A DNA stretch of 12,664 nt from Gemmatimonadaceae bacterium (lineage in GTDB: Bacteria > Gemmatimonadota > Gemmatimonadetes > Gemmatimonadales > Gemmatimonadaceae): assembly GCA_025453855.1 (NCBI GenBank), contig JALOPO010000016.1, positions 1 through 12,664 on the forward strand, given 5' to 3'. The notes under the pieces are model-generated. The model was given only the letters and a program-made list of their open reading frames with translations. It did not search any database and was not told where the DNA came from. Of the stretch, positions 7,601-12,664 are shown piece after piece. Position numbers and translations under genes: made by a program. The stretch's first letter is position 1. Each line of letters starts with the position of its first letter.

Positions 7601-7924
7601 CGACTTCTCGACCTCGATCTCCACCGGCAGGCCGTGCGTGTCCCACCCGGCCTTGCGGGTCACGTGCGCGCCCTTCATCGCGCGGTGCCGGCAGATCAGG
7701 TCCTTCACCGTGCGCGCGAAGACGTGATGGATCCCCGGGCGTCCGTTGGCCGTCGGCGGCCCCTCGAAGAAGACGAAGCGCGGCTGCCCGGGCGCGCCGG
7801 TCACCGACGCATCGAACAGCCCCTCCTCGCGCCAGGTGGCGAGGAGCGCCTGCTCCAGCGCATCGGCGCCCTGCTCGCCCGTCAGCAGCGCGTAGCGGTC
7901 CGCGTTCGTCGTGCCGTCGCTCAC
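4670..7924 (-). CDS. ileS: Isoleucyl-tRNA synthetase, type 2, with swapped HIGH motif (GIHH)
   Basis: This 1084-residue class I synthetase charges tRNA-Ile. The catalytic fold starts with FEGPPTANGRPGIHHVFART. The signature normally written HxGH is GIHH at residues 64-67 (bases 7724-7735). The second signature, KMSKS, is intact at 635-639. The CP1 editing domain (about 190-420) has TTPWTLVSNAALAVSP and VVHMAPAFGADDY, including the conserved editing Asp region. WAISRDRFWGTPLPVW and SYPHCWRCSTPL are further family blocks. The long C-terminus with FRTLGKKFGKATP is typical of type 2 (eukaryote-like) IleRS. No second ileS is visible here. The GTG start at 7924 overlaps the pnp stop (GTGA) and has GGAG 5 bases upstream. 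A longer in-frame form from 8032 would begin with a Gly/Arg-rich stretch inside pnp and is rejected. IleRS2 enzymes resist mupirocin, and the GxHH form is linked to far greater resistance. Confidence 0.98.
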   Translation of the reverse strand: MSDGTTNADRYALLTGEQGADALEQALLATWREEGLFDASVTGAPGQPRFVFFEGPPTANGRPGIHHVFARTVKDLICRHRAMKGAHVTRKAGWDTHGLPVEIEVEKSLGISGKRDIERIGVAEFNRLSRESVFRYRGDWEKLSERIAFWLDYEHPYVTYTHDYVESVWWALRTLHDKGLLVQGHKILPYCPRCETALSSHEVAQGYKDVDDPSTYVALDLLDDGAAGHDRGDAASPLRRRILVWTTTPWTLVSNAALAVSPTLAYAEVRKKTGAAFTLILAESRLAGVLGADWADRWEVVATHVGADLAGRRYRRPLNWIAYPEDSVHEVIVAESFVSADDGSGVVHMAPAFGADDYAAGQRHGLAFIQPVDARGRFPEGMPVVGGRFVKDADPLIVEELRHRDLLWKDGRAVHSYPHCWRCSTPLLYYARGSWFVRTTALRDDMLARNAAVRWQPAEVGAGRFGQWLENNVDWAISRDRFWGTPLPVWVNDADPSEIEVVGSYAELAAKVGQPLPADFDPHKPHVDTYTWPAPSGTGTMRRVPEVIDTWFDSGSMPFAQWHYPFAPGSRELVAQHFPADYIAEGVDQTRGWFYSLLAIATGLGDALPNNAPGTASPYRAVIVNDLVLDANGQKMSKSRGNTVDPWAVVSRHGVDAVRLFLVSTSQVWIPRRFDEEVIRETAGRFLVTLRNTYSGIFAQYANFGWAPGPLDPPVSARPALDRWVLSRLAAVEADADRLLEAYEPTLAVRAVMEFVDEDVSKWYVRLSRARFYDVDTDDARAAFATLHEVLVVSCRLLAPFAPFVTDWMHRQLTGGSVHRAPYVREGAATARDEVLERAMTAVRTLAGLGRAAREEAGIRVRQPLGRLVGVVPREVEAGVASLVPLLEAELNVKEVVLASSADDLVSLRARANFRTLGKKFGKATPQAAALVQGLDAATLRAFERGEPVTITVDGVTQALDADDVVLTRSASGNLVVAGDGVYLAAVDPTVSDALRQEGVARELVSRLQRMRKEAGLAVSDRIRVRIGGDAVIAAAARGYERWIAGEVLATTFAVVDEATAPAGVSPVDLDGVTVWMTIDRETP

Positions 7925-8817
7925 AGTCGCTCCAGGACCCCGGTCACGAGGGCCGTCAGCCGCGGCTGCGCCGCGTTGGCGACCGCGATGATCTCGTCCA
8001 CCGTCGCCTCCACCAGCGCGTCCGGCAGGCACATGTCGGTGATGATGCTCAGGCCGAGCACGCGCATCCCGCCGTGCCGCGCCACGATCACCTCCGGCAC
8101 GGTGCTCATCCCCACCACGTCGGCGCCGAGCGTGCGCAGCATGCGGTACTCGGCGCGCGTCTCGAGGTTCGGCCCCGCCACCGCCACGTAGACCCCCTCG
8201 CGCAGCGTGAGCTGCTGCGCGCGCGCGACCTCGTGCGCGAGCGCCCGCAGCGCCGCATCGTACGGCTGCGACATGTCGGGGAAGCGCGGGCCGAGCGCAT
8301 CGTCGTTGGGACCGATGAGCGGGTTGTCGCCGAGCAGGTTGATGTGGTCGGCGATCACCATGATGTCGCCCCGCTGCCAGAGCGGGTGCATGCCGCCGCA
8401 GGCGTTGCTCACCACCAGCGTCGTGGCGCCGAGCGCCTGCAGGACGCGCACCGGGAAGGTGACCTCCTGCAGCGTGTAGCCCTCGTAGCGGTGGAAGCGC
8501 CCCTGCATCGCCACCACCGTGCGCCCGCCGAGCGTGCCGCAGAGCAGCCGACCGGCATGGCTCTCCACGGTGCTGAGCGGGAAGTGCGGGATGTCGGCAT
8601 AGTCGATCACCGCGCGCACGTCGATGCGCGAGGCCAGGTCGCCGAGCCCCGTGCCGAGGATGAGCGCCTCGCCCGGGACCTCGGCGAAGCGTTCACGGAT
8701 CGCCTGCACCGCCGCCGCGATCCGCTCCACGCCGTGCGGCGCGGGCAGCACCGTCGTCCGCGACATCGCCCGCAGCTCCTGCGTGGCGTGCAGCGAGGGG
8801 TGCGTCTGGTCGCTCAT
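7921..8817 (-). CDS. Class I (trimeric-type) purine nucleoside phosphorylase with Asp at the base-specificity site
   Basis: This 298-residue enzyme cleaves purine (deoxy)nucleosides with phosphate to a free base and (deoxy)ribose 1-phosphate in salvage. Phosphate-binding elements are LGTGLGD (54-60), HAGR (87-90) and SNACGGM (137-143). The base site has AGPNLETRAEYR (214-225), whose E219 aligns with the base-binding Glu of human PNP, and GMSTVPEVIVARH (236-248). LSIITDMCLP (256-265) places D261 where inosine/guanosine-specific enzymes have Asn. The ATG at 8817 overlaps the divIVA stop (ATGA). A second in-frame ATG at 8766 has AGGAG 9 bases upstream and would give 281 residues, nearer the family norm. 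However, all 17 codons between the two end in G or C, which favours the longer form. It lies between divIVA and ileS, an unusual place. The exact substrate is unknown. Confidence 0.93.
   Translation of the reverse strand: MSDQTHPSLHATQELRAMSRTTVLPAPHGVERIAAAVQAIRERFAEVPGEALILGTGLGDLASRIDVRAVIDYADIPHFPLSTVESHAGRLLCGTLGGRTVVAMQGRFHRYEGYTLQEVTFPVRVLQALGATTLVVSNACGGMHPLWQRGDIMVIADHINLLGDNPLIGPNDDALGPRFPDMSQPYDAALRALAHEVARAQQLTLREGVYVAVAGPNLETRAEYRMLRTLGADVVGMSTVPEVIVARHGGMRVLGLSIITDMCLPDALVEATVDEIIAVANAAQPRLTALVTGVLERL
7930..7933 (-). promoter_or_regulatory. Shine-Dalgarno GGAG for the ileS GTG start
   Basis: The minus strand reads CTGGAGCGACTGTGA, with GGAG then 5 bases before the GTG at 7924. 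The site lies in the last codons of pnp. It supports the GTG start over longer in-frame alternatives. Confidence 0.6.
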
Positions 8818-9767
8818 GACTGCGACCGCGAGTCGCGGGGGGTGGGTCGCGCGGCACGGTTCACCGGCGGCGTCTTGCGCTCGCGGATGCGCGCCTCGAC
8901 GATGGCATCGGGGTCGACGTCGGCGTCGGCCGGCGCCGTGGCCGGCGAGACGAGCGCCGGCGGCGCGCCATCGTTCGCCGGCGCCGCGCGCGGCGCCTCG
9001 ACGACGGGCGCCGGCGGCGCCACGGCGGCGACGACCGGCGGCGGGAGCGGCGCGCTCGCCGCCTGCGCGGTGACGGTGGTCATCGACGGCGTGCCGGGGA
9101 GCGCCGCCACCGCGCGCGCCGCTTCCACGTCGGCGAGCACACGATCGGCGAGCGCCTTGAGCTGCCCGAGGATCGACTGCCGCGTGCGCTGCAGCGCGTC
9201 GATCTCCACGCTCAGCCGCTGCTGCTCGCTCTGCAGCGTGTCGACGATGGCGCGCGACTCGTCGCGCGCCGTGCGCACCAGCCGCTCGGCCTCGTTCTGC
9301 GCGTCGCGCAGCAGCTGCTCCGACCGCGACTTCACGCTCAGGGAGATCGTGTCCGACTCGTTGCGTGCCTCCTGCAGCATGCGGTCCGACTCGCTGCGCG
9401 CCTCCTGCAGGAGCTTCCCCGCCTCCAGCTTCGCCTCGTTGAGCGCGCGCTCGGCGTCGGTGCGCGACTCCTGCACGACGAGCGACGCCTCCTTCTCCGC
9501 CTGCTCGCGGATCTCGCTCCGCAGCTGCTGCGCGCTCACCAGGGCGTCGTTGATCGCCTTGTCGCGCTCGCGGAAGGCGCGCAGCTGCTCGTGGAAGCCC
9601 CGCGCCTTCCCGTCGAGGTCATTGATCCGACGCGTGAGCTCCTCGAGCTCGTCGGCGACGCGCGCCTTGAACTCGTCCACGCGCGCGCGATCGTAGCCGC
9701 GGATCGCGGTGCCGAACTCCCAGCGCCGCACATCGAGCGGTGTCAGTCGGAACTGCTCGTCGGTCAT
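8814..9767 (-). CDS. divIVA: DivIVA-domain coiled-coil protein
   Basis: This 317-residue cytoplasmic scaffold is of the type that gathers at curved membrane (poles, septa). The N-terminal DivIVA domain is about 1-55: FRLTPLDVRRWEFGTAIRGY followed by RVDEFKARVADELEEL. A continuous coiled coil then runs to about 216. Residues 90-188 form nine unbroken 11-residue units. The C-terminal 100 residues are Ala/Pro/Val-rich and probably disordered, ending in a basic tail (ERKTPPVNRAARPTPRDSRS). The start at 9767 gives an ATGA overlap with the yggS stop and begins right at the conserved domain. In-frame extensions further upstream read Gly/Arg-rich sequence inside yggS and are rejected. Location next to yggS and ileS matches DivIVA neighbourhoods in Gram-positive bacteria. 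Whether it works at poles, septa or in another scaffold role here is not shown by sequence. Confidence 0.9.
   Translation of the reverse strand: MTDEQFRLTPLDVRRWEFGTAIRGYDRARVDEFKARVADELEELTRRINDLDGKARGFHEQLRAFRERDKAINDALVSAQQLRSEIREQAEKEASLVVQESRTDAERALNEAKLEAGKLLQEARSESDRMLQEARNESDTISLSVKSRSEQLLRDAQNEAERLVRTARDESRAIVDTLQSEQQRLSVEIDALQRTRQSILGQLKALADRVLADVEAARAVAALPGTPSMTTVTAQAASAPLPPPVVAAVAPPAPVVEAPRAAPANDGAPPALVSPATAPADADVDPDAIVEARIRERKTPPVNRAARPTPRDSRSQS
9204..9500 (-). repeat. Nine tandem 11-residue (33-base) coiled-coil repeats inside divIVA
   Basis: Residues 90-188 split without gaps into AEKEASLVVQE, SRTDAERALNE, AKLEAGKLLQE, ARSESDRMLQE, ARNESDTISLS, VKSRSEQLLRD, AQNEAERLVRT, ARDESRAIVDT and LQSEQQRLSVE. 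The consensus is A-R/K-x-E-S/A-D/E-R/K-L/I-L/V-Q/R-E. DNA identity between neighbours is still visible: GCCTCCTGCAG occurs at 9367-9377 and again at 9400-9410, exactly 33 bases apart. An 11-residue period is the hendecad pattern of nearly straight or slightly right-handed coiled coils. It suggests growth by tandem duplication. Confidence 0.8.
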
Positions 9768-10450
9768 TCGCCCCTCGCCCCGAACAGGATGGTCCCCAGG
9801 CGCACCAGCGTCGCGCCTTCCTCCACGGCCACTTCGTAGTCGCCCGACATGCCCATCGAGAGCTCGTCGGCATGCACGTGCCCTGCCGCCTGCAACGTCG
9901 CCCGCGCCGCGCGCGCCCCCGCGAAGCAGCGACGGAGCTCCGCCTCGGGCGCCTCGTAGGGCGCCATCGTCATCGCCCCGCGCACGCGCAGCGAGGGCAG
10001 CGCGACGAGATGATCGGCCAGCGCCGGCACCTCGTGCATCGCGACCCCCGACTTGCTCGCCTCCTCCGCCACGTTCACCTGCACCAGCACGTCGAGCGTG
10101 CACCCGGCCTCGCCCGCCGCGCGCGCCAGCGCATCGGCCAGCCGCGGCGAGTCGACGCCATGCACCATGGCGAAGCGCGTCGCGGCCTTCGCCTTGTTCC
10201 GCTGCAGGTGCCCGATGAGGTGCCAGCGCACCGGCACCGTGACCGCCTCCATCTTGCCGAGCGCTTCCTGCACCTTGTTCTCGCCCACGTCGTCCACCCC
10301 GCATGCCACCGCCGCCTCGACCGCCTCCGGCCCGTGCGTCTTGGTGACGGCGACGATCCGCACCGACTGCCCGTGGCCGCCGCGCTCACGGGCCGCGTCG
10401 AGGCGCTCCCGGATCTCCTGCAGCCGCGCCGACAGCCCGTGAAATGGCAT
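9764..10450 (-). CDS. yggS: YggS/PLPBP-family pyridoxal phosphate homeostasis protein
   Basis: This 228-residue single-domain protein has an alanine-racemase-like TIM barrel. The family binds pyridoxal 5'-phosphate and keeps PLP and amino-acid pools balanced, with no established catalytic activity. The PLP-binding Lys is K37 in AVTKTH. Other family blocks are VGENKVQEA, WHLIGHLQRNKAK, VLVQVNVAEEASKSG, and the C-terminal LSMGMSGDYEVAVEEGATLV with RLGTILFG. Length is normal. The ATG at 10450 follows the DUF2723 gene stop by 11 bases, and GGAG is only 3 bases upstream. The stop overlaps the divIVA start (ATGA). In Firmicutes and Actinobacteria yggS (ylmE) also lies just before sepF and divIVA. 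Here sepF, yggT and ylmH are missing between them. Confidence 0.95.
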   Translation of the reverse strand: MPFHGLSARLQEIRERLDAARERGGHGQSVRIVAVTKTHGPEAVEAAVACGVDDVGENKVQEALGKMEAVTVPVRWHLIGHLQRNKAKAATRFAMVHGVDSPRLADALARAAGEAGCTLDVLVQVNVAEEASKSGVAMHEVPALADHLVALPSLRVRGAMTMAPYEAPEAELRRCFAGARAARATLQAAGHVHADELSMGMSGDYEVAVEEGATLVRLGTILFGARGE

Positions 10451-10473
10451 AAACTCCGAAATTACCGGAGGTT
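10451..10473 (-). promoter_or_regulatory. AT-rich junction with small inverted repeat before yggS
   Basis: On the minus strand the junction reads AACCTCCGGTAATTTCGGAG, then TTT and the yggS ATG. CTCCG and CGGAG are inverted 5-base arms around a 7-base loop. The second arm contains the GGAG next to the start, and the loop contains the TAA stop of the upstream gene. TAATTT also fits the TANNNT -10 form, about 8 bases before the ATG. This may be a translational-coupling hairpin or a leaderless promoter. Both are inferences. Confidence 0.35.
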
Positions 10474-12411
10474 ACACGCCTGTTCAAGGAGCGAGTCGGG
10501 GGGCGACGCGAGCGCGCGCGGGCAGCGCAGGAGCGCGCGCCACGCGGTCGGCATGCCATCGGGCGAGACGGGTGGCGGCGGCACGTCGCGCCACGCATCG
10601 AGGCGCGCCGCCACCGCGAGCGTCGCCGCCCGATCGATCCGCGCTGGGCAGCCACCGGCGGGGAGCGGGTGCACGGCACGATCGAGCATCCCGGTACGCG
10701 TCCAGCACCGGATCCCCGCCAGCGCCGCGATCCGCTCGCGATCCCGCACCGGCACCGCGATCGAGACCGCGACCGGTCGGCCGGCGCGGACCCATGCCGC
10801 GGCGAGCGCGCCCGTTCGCTCCAGCGCCCCGCCCACCCACGCGGCGCGCGGGGGCGGCGACGTGCCGAGCGCCCGCCACGACTCGGTGACGTACCACGGT
10901 GCACCGAGGAGCGGCCAGACGACGACACGCACGTCGCGCCGGCGTCGCTCGACGCCCTGCAGGTACCACGTCGGATAGGTGTCGTTGTCGCCGCTCGTGA
11001 GGACGAGGGCATCGCGTGGCGCCTCGACGAGGAGCGCGGCGGCCACGGTGCGCGGCAAGGCCTCGGGTCCCGCCTCGCGACGCGTGACGCCACCCGAGTT
11101 GCCGACCACGAGGAGCAGGCAGAGTGCGGCAGCACCGGCCCCGCGCGCGAGCCGGTGCGCGCCGATCGCGGCCCACGCGCCCCACGCCCAGAATGCGAGC
11201 GCGAAGAAGTAGTCGCGCTCGCGCGCCTCGTGCAGCGCATCGGCGGCGAGCACACCATGCCCGAAGCTCGGCCCCGCGCGCAGGTTCAGGAGCGCGACGA
11301 CGCCCACCGAGCCGAGGGCGAGGAGGAGCGCCCATGCCCGCGCCGAAGGCGGGTGCGCGCGCCAGTGCACGCGCCCTCCGAGCGCGCCGAGGCCGACGAG
11401 CGCGAGCGTCACCGGCGTGCGCCGCCAGTGCGGCGTGACCTCGTTCCACGCGCCGAGCATCACCTGCCAGTCGGCGTACTGCCCCAGGTTGCCGAGCTGC
11501 AGCCACCACGGCGCGCGTCGTGGCCAGGGGCCCGCGACCGCGTACTGCTCGCGCGCCACCACGGCCACGAAGCGCGTCCAGCTGTCGGGCGTCCCCTGCG
11601 CGAGCCACGGCCCGTGCCGCGCGCGGAGCCAGAGCACGAGCACCGCCGTCATCGCGATGGCGCTCCCGAGTGCCGCACGCGTGAGCCAGCGCGTCTCTGC
11701 GCCCCGCAGGCGCCCGACGATCGCCACCAGCAGCAGCCACGCGGCGGCAAGGGCGAAGCGCCCCGCGCTCGCGAGCACCACCGCCCCGAGGAGCGCGCAG
11801 CCACCGAACCAGCTGCGCCAGCGCACCGCGCCGTCGCGCGCCGTGCAGGCGAGCAGCAGCGCCGCCGGTGCCGCGACGATCGCGCTCAGGTGCAACGGGA
11901 GCGCGAGTGCGGCGACGGTGCTCACCGCGGCCCGCGCGCGGTCGTCGTCCAGCAGGTGCGCACGCCACGCGAGCGCGAGCTGCAGCGCCGCGCAGCCGAG
12001 CGCCACGCCGTAGACCTCCGTCTCGGTGGCGTTGAGCCAGACGGTCCCCATCGTCCCGGCGGCGATGCCGGCCGCGATTCCGATCGAGGGGCGCGCGAGT
12101 GCCCGTGCCATCGTCGCCGCCACCACACCGCACGCGAGCGCGGTGGCGAGCATCGACAGCAGCGTGCCGGCCTGCACCGGCGTCACCGCGGGGACGAGCA
12201 GCCAGAGCGCGCGCCCGAGCATGACGTAGAGCGGCGTGCCCGGCGGATGCGGGATGCCGAAGGTGCCGATGGCGGTCGCGAGCTCGCCGGCGTCCCAGAA
12301 GGTGAGGTCGCGCGCCGCCGTCGCACCGTGGATCACGCACAGGACGAGCGTCGTGATCGCGGCGGCGGCGCGCGGCCCGCGCGCGCTCACGAGCCGATCG
12401 TCGTCACGCAT
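10462..12411 (-). CDS. DUF2723 polytopic membrane protein, probable GT117/O-mannosyltransferase-like glycosyltransferase
   Basis: This integral membrane protein of 649 residues has roughly ten hydrophobic segments in its first 470 residues and a soluble C-terminal part. The N-terminal block is diagnostic: after the first membrane helix (about 16-34) comes DLTFWDAGELATAIGTFGIP then HPPGTPLYVMLGRAL. D40 and E43 are candidates for the acidic catalytic pair of a GT-C fold. WLNATETEVYGVAL (125-138) gives more conserved acids. The soluble part starts with SGDNDTYPTWYLQGVE (473-488), also typical of DUF2723 proteins. Family knowledge suggests transfer of a sugar from a lipid-linked donor to protein outside the membrane, but donor and acceptor cannot be read here. 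The ATG at 12411 is chosen because codons between the folP stop and it include A/T-ending ones, and an in-frame start at 12498 would overlap folP. No Shine-Dalgarno is evident. Confidence 0.85.
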   Translation of the reverse strand: MRDDDRLVSARGPRAAAAITTLVLCVIHGATAARDLTFWDAGELATAIGTFGIPHPPGTPLYVMLGRALWLLVPAVTPVQAGTLLSMLATALACGVVAATMARALARPSIGIAAGIAAGTMGTVWLNATETEVYGVALGCAALQLALAWRAHLLDDDRARAAVSTVAALALPLHLSAIVAAPAALLLACTARDGAVRWRSWFGGCALLGAVVLASAGRFALAAAWLLLVAIVGRLRGAETRWLTRAALGSAIAMTAVLVLWLRARHGPWLAQGTPDSWTRFVAVVAREQYAVAGPWPRRAPWWLQLGNLGQYADWQVMLGAWNEVTPHWRRTPVTLALVGLGALGGRVHWRAHPPSARAWALLLALGSVGVVALLNLRAGPSFGHGVLAADALHEARERDYFFALAFWAWGAWAAIGAHRLARGAGAAALCLLLVVGNSGGVTRREAGPEALPRTVAAALLVEAPRDALVLTSGDNDTYPTWYLQGVERRRRDVRVVVWPLLGAPWYVTESWRALGTSPPPRAAWVGGALERTGALAAAWVRAGRPVAVSIAVPVRDRERIAALAGIRCWTRTGMLDRAVHPLPAGGCPARIDRAATLAVAARLDAWRDVPPPPVSPDGMPTAWRALLRCPRALASPPDSLLEQACNLR

Positions 12412-12451
12412 CGCGGATCGGTCGTGGCGCGGCCGAGGCCCTGGCCGGTGG

Positions 12452-12664
12452 TCAGTGCCCCGCCGGGAAGGCAGGCGACAAGATCGGCCACGCCGCATCG
12501 AGCGCCTGGCGCGTGGCGGCCACGTCGTGCGTGCGCACGAGCCGCGCGCCGCGCGCCACCGCCGCCACGTGCGCCCCCACGCTCCCGTGCACGCGCGCGA
12601 GCGGATCGAGCACGCCGGTGAGGTCGGCGATCATCCGCTTGCGCGAGACGCCCACGAGGAGCGG
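12452..12664 (-). CDS. folP: Dihydropteroate synthase, C-terminal part (cut by right window edge)
   Basis: The last 70 codons of folP are present, and the gene begins beyond the right edge. The enzyme condenses p-aminobenzoate with dihydropterin pyrophosphate to form dihydropteroate in folate synthesis, and is the sulfonamide target. The fragment starts PLLVGVSRKRMIADLTG, containing the conserved SRK segment of the pterin/phosphate site. It continues with HGSVGAHVAAVARGARLVRT, then HDV, where Arg and His of RxHDV bind the pyrophosphate. It ends in a short tail PAFPAGH. The stop lies 40 bases before the DUF2723 gene start on the same strand, so the two are probably co-transcribed. Nothing in the visible part looks damaged. 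Confidence 0.93.
   Translation of the reverse strand, partial: PLLVGVSRKRMIADLTGVLDPLARVHGSVGAHVAAVARGARLVRTHDVAATRQALDAAWPILSPAFPAGH

Noticed and set aside
5561..8191. 876-codon open frame on the plus strand opposite ileS and part of pnp.
   Set aside because: It is an Arg/His/Ala-rich shadow frame produced by high GC; the minus strand carries full IleRS and PNP motifs.
8767..8817. Shorter pnp start at 8766 with an AGGAG 9 bases upstream.
   Set aside because: Not chosen because all 17 codons upstream to 8817 end in G or C and the 8817 ATG forms the 4-base overlap seen at several other junctions; it remains possible as a second start.
8930..9065. Dense GGCGCC/GCCGGC palindromes that could be a hairpin or terminator.
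   Set aside because: They encode the Ala/Pro-rich tail of the DivIVA protein with unbroken reading frame and no T-run; explained by low-complexity GC-rich coding.
9768..10304. In-frame upstream extension of divIVA by 179 codons.
   Set aside because: The added part is Gly/Arg-rich, overlaps the well-conserved yggS frame, and the DivIVA domain begins right after the ATG at 9767.
12412..12498. In-frame upstream start for the DUF2723 gene.
   Set aside because: It would overlap folP, is Arg-rich, and its non-overlapping codons lose the G/C third-position bias.
10669..12621. 650-codon open frame on the plus strand opposite the DUF2723 gene.
   Set aside because: Composition is Arg/Ala/Pro/His-rich with no recognisable family, and the opposite strand encodes a coherent membrane protein with DUF2723 blocks.
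1..12664. Search by eye for tRNAs, CRISPR repeats, insertion sequences, attachment sites and intrinsic terminators.
   Set aside because: No such structure was seen; genes are packed with gaps of at most about 45 bases and no hairpin followed by a T-run was found on the minus strand.

Overview
The window is very GC-rich bacterial chromosome. Third codon positions are almost all G or C, and starts are ATG or GTG. Every convincing gene lies on the minus strand, so the gene order reads from high to low coordinates. There is no rRNA, tRNA, mobile element, CRISPR array or plasmid/phage gene, and no gap longer than about 45 bases. The gene content and order (a DUF2723 membrane protein, yggS-divIVA-pnp-ileS-dksA-lspA-rluD, then a Bacillus/Thermotoga-type che set with CheC) suggest a free-living, motile Gemmatimonadota-like bacterium. 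That placement is an inference: the window contains no phylogenetic marker RNA.

Layout in transcription order: (1) the last 70 codons of folP (dihydropteroate synthase) at the right edge; (2) a 649-residue polytopic DUF2723 protein (GT-C-like, probably glycosyltransferase family 117); (3) yggS, a PLP homeostasis protein; (4) a DivIVA-domain coiled-coil protein; (5) a class I purine nucleoside phosphorylase; (6) ileS, a type 2 isoleucyl-tRNA synthetase; (7) a DksA/TraR zinc-finger protein; (8) lspA; (9) rluD; (10) cheW; (11) cheY; (12) cheA; (13) the first 49 codons of a cheC-like phosphatase at the left edge. Many junctions are 4-base ATGA/GTGA overlaps (yggS/divIVA, divIVA/pnp, pnp/ileS, ileS/dksA, cheA/cheC) or longer overlaps (dksA/lspA, rluD/cheW). 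The set therefore looks like one long translationally coupled transcription unit, or a few nested ones.

The core order yggS-divIVA-ileS-(DksA-like)-lspA-rluD matches the Bacillus ylmE-divIVA-ileS-ylyA-lspA-ylyB neighbourhood. Here it lacks sepF/yggT/ylmH, has gained pnp, and runs directly into chemotaxis genes. It joins growth-pole/division functions, translation (IleRS, 23S pseudouridylation), lipoprotein maturation and a chemotaxis signalling core.

The most notable points are inside known families. IleRS carries GIHH in place of the class I HxGH signature, the swapped form linked to extreme mupirocin resistance. The nucleoside phosphorylase has Asp at the base-specificity position that is Asn in 6-oxopurine enzymes. 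The first active site of the CheC-like protein matches D-x3-E-x2-N-x22-P except that the catalytic Asn is Ser. CheA has no room for a P2 domain. The DivIVA protein contains nine consecutive 11-residue repeats. I see no wholly new multi-gene system.
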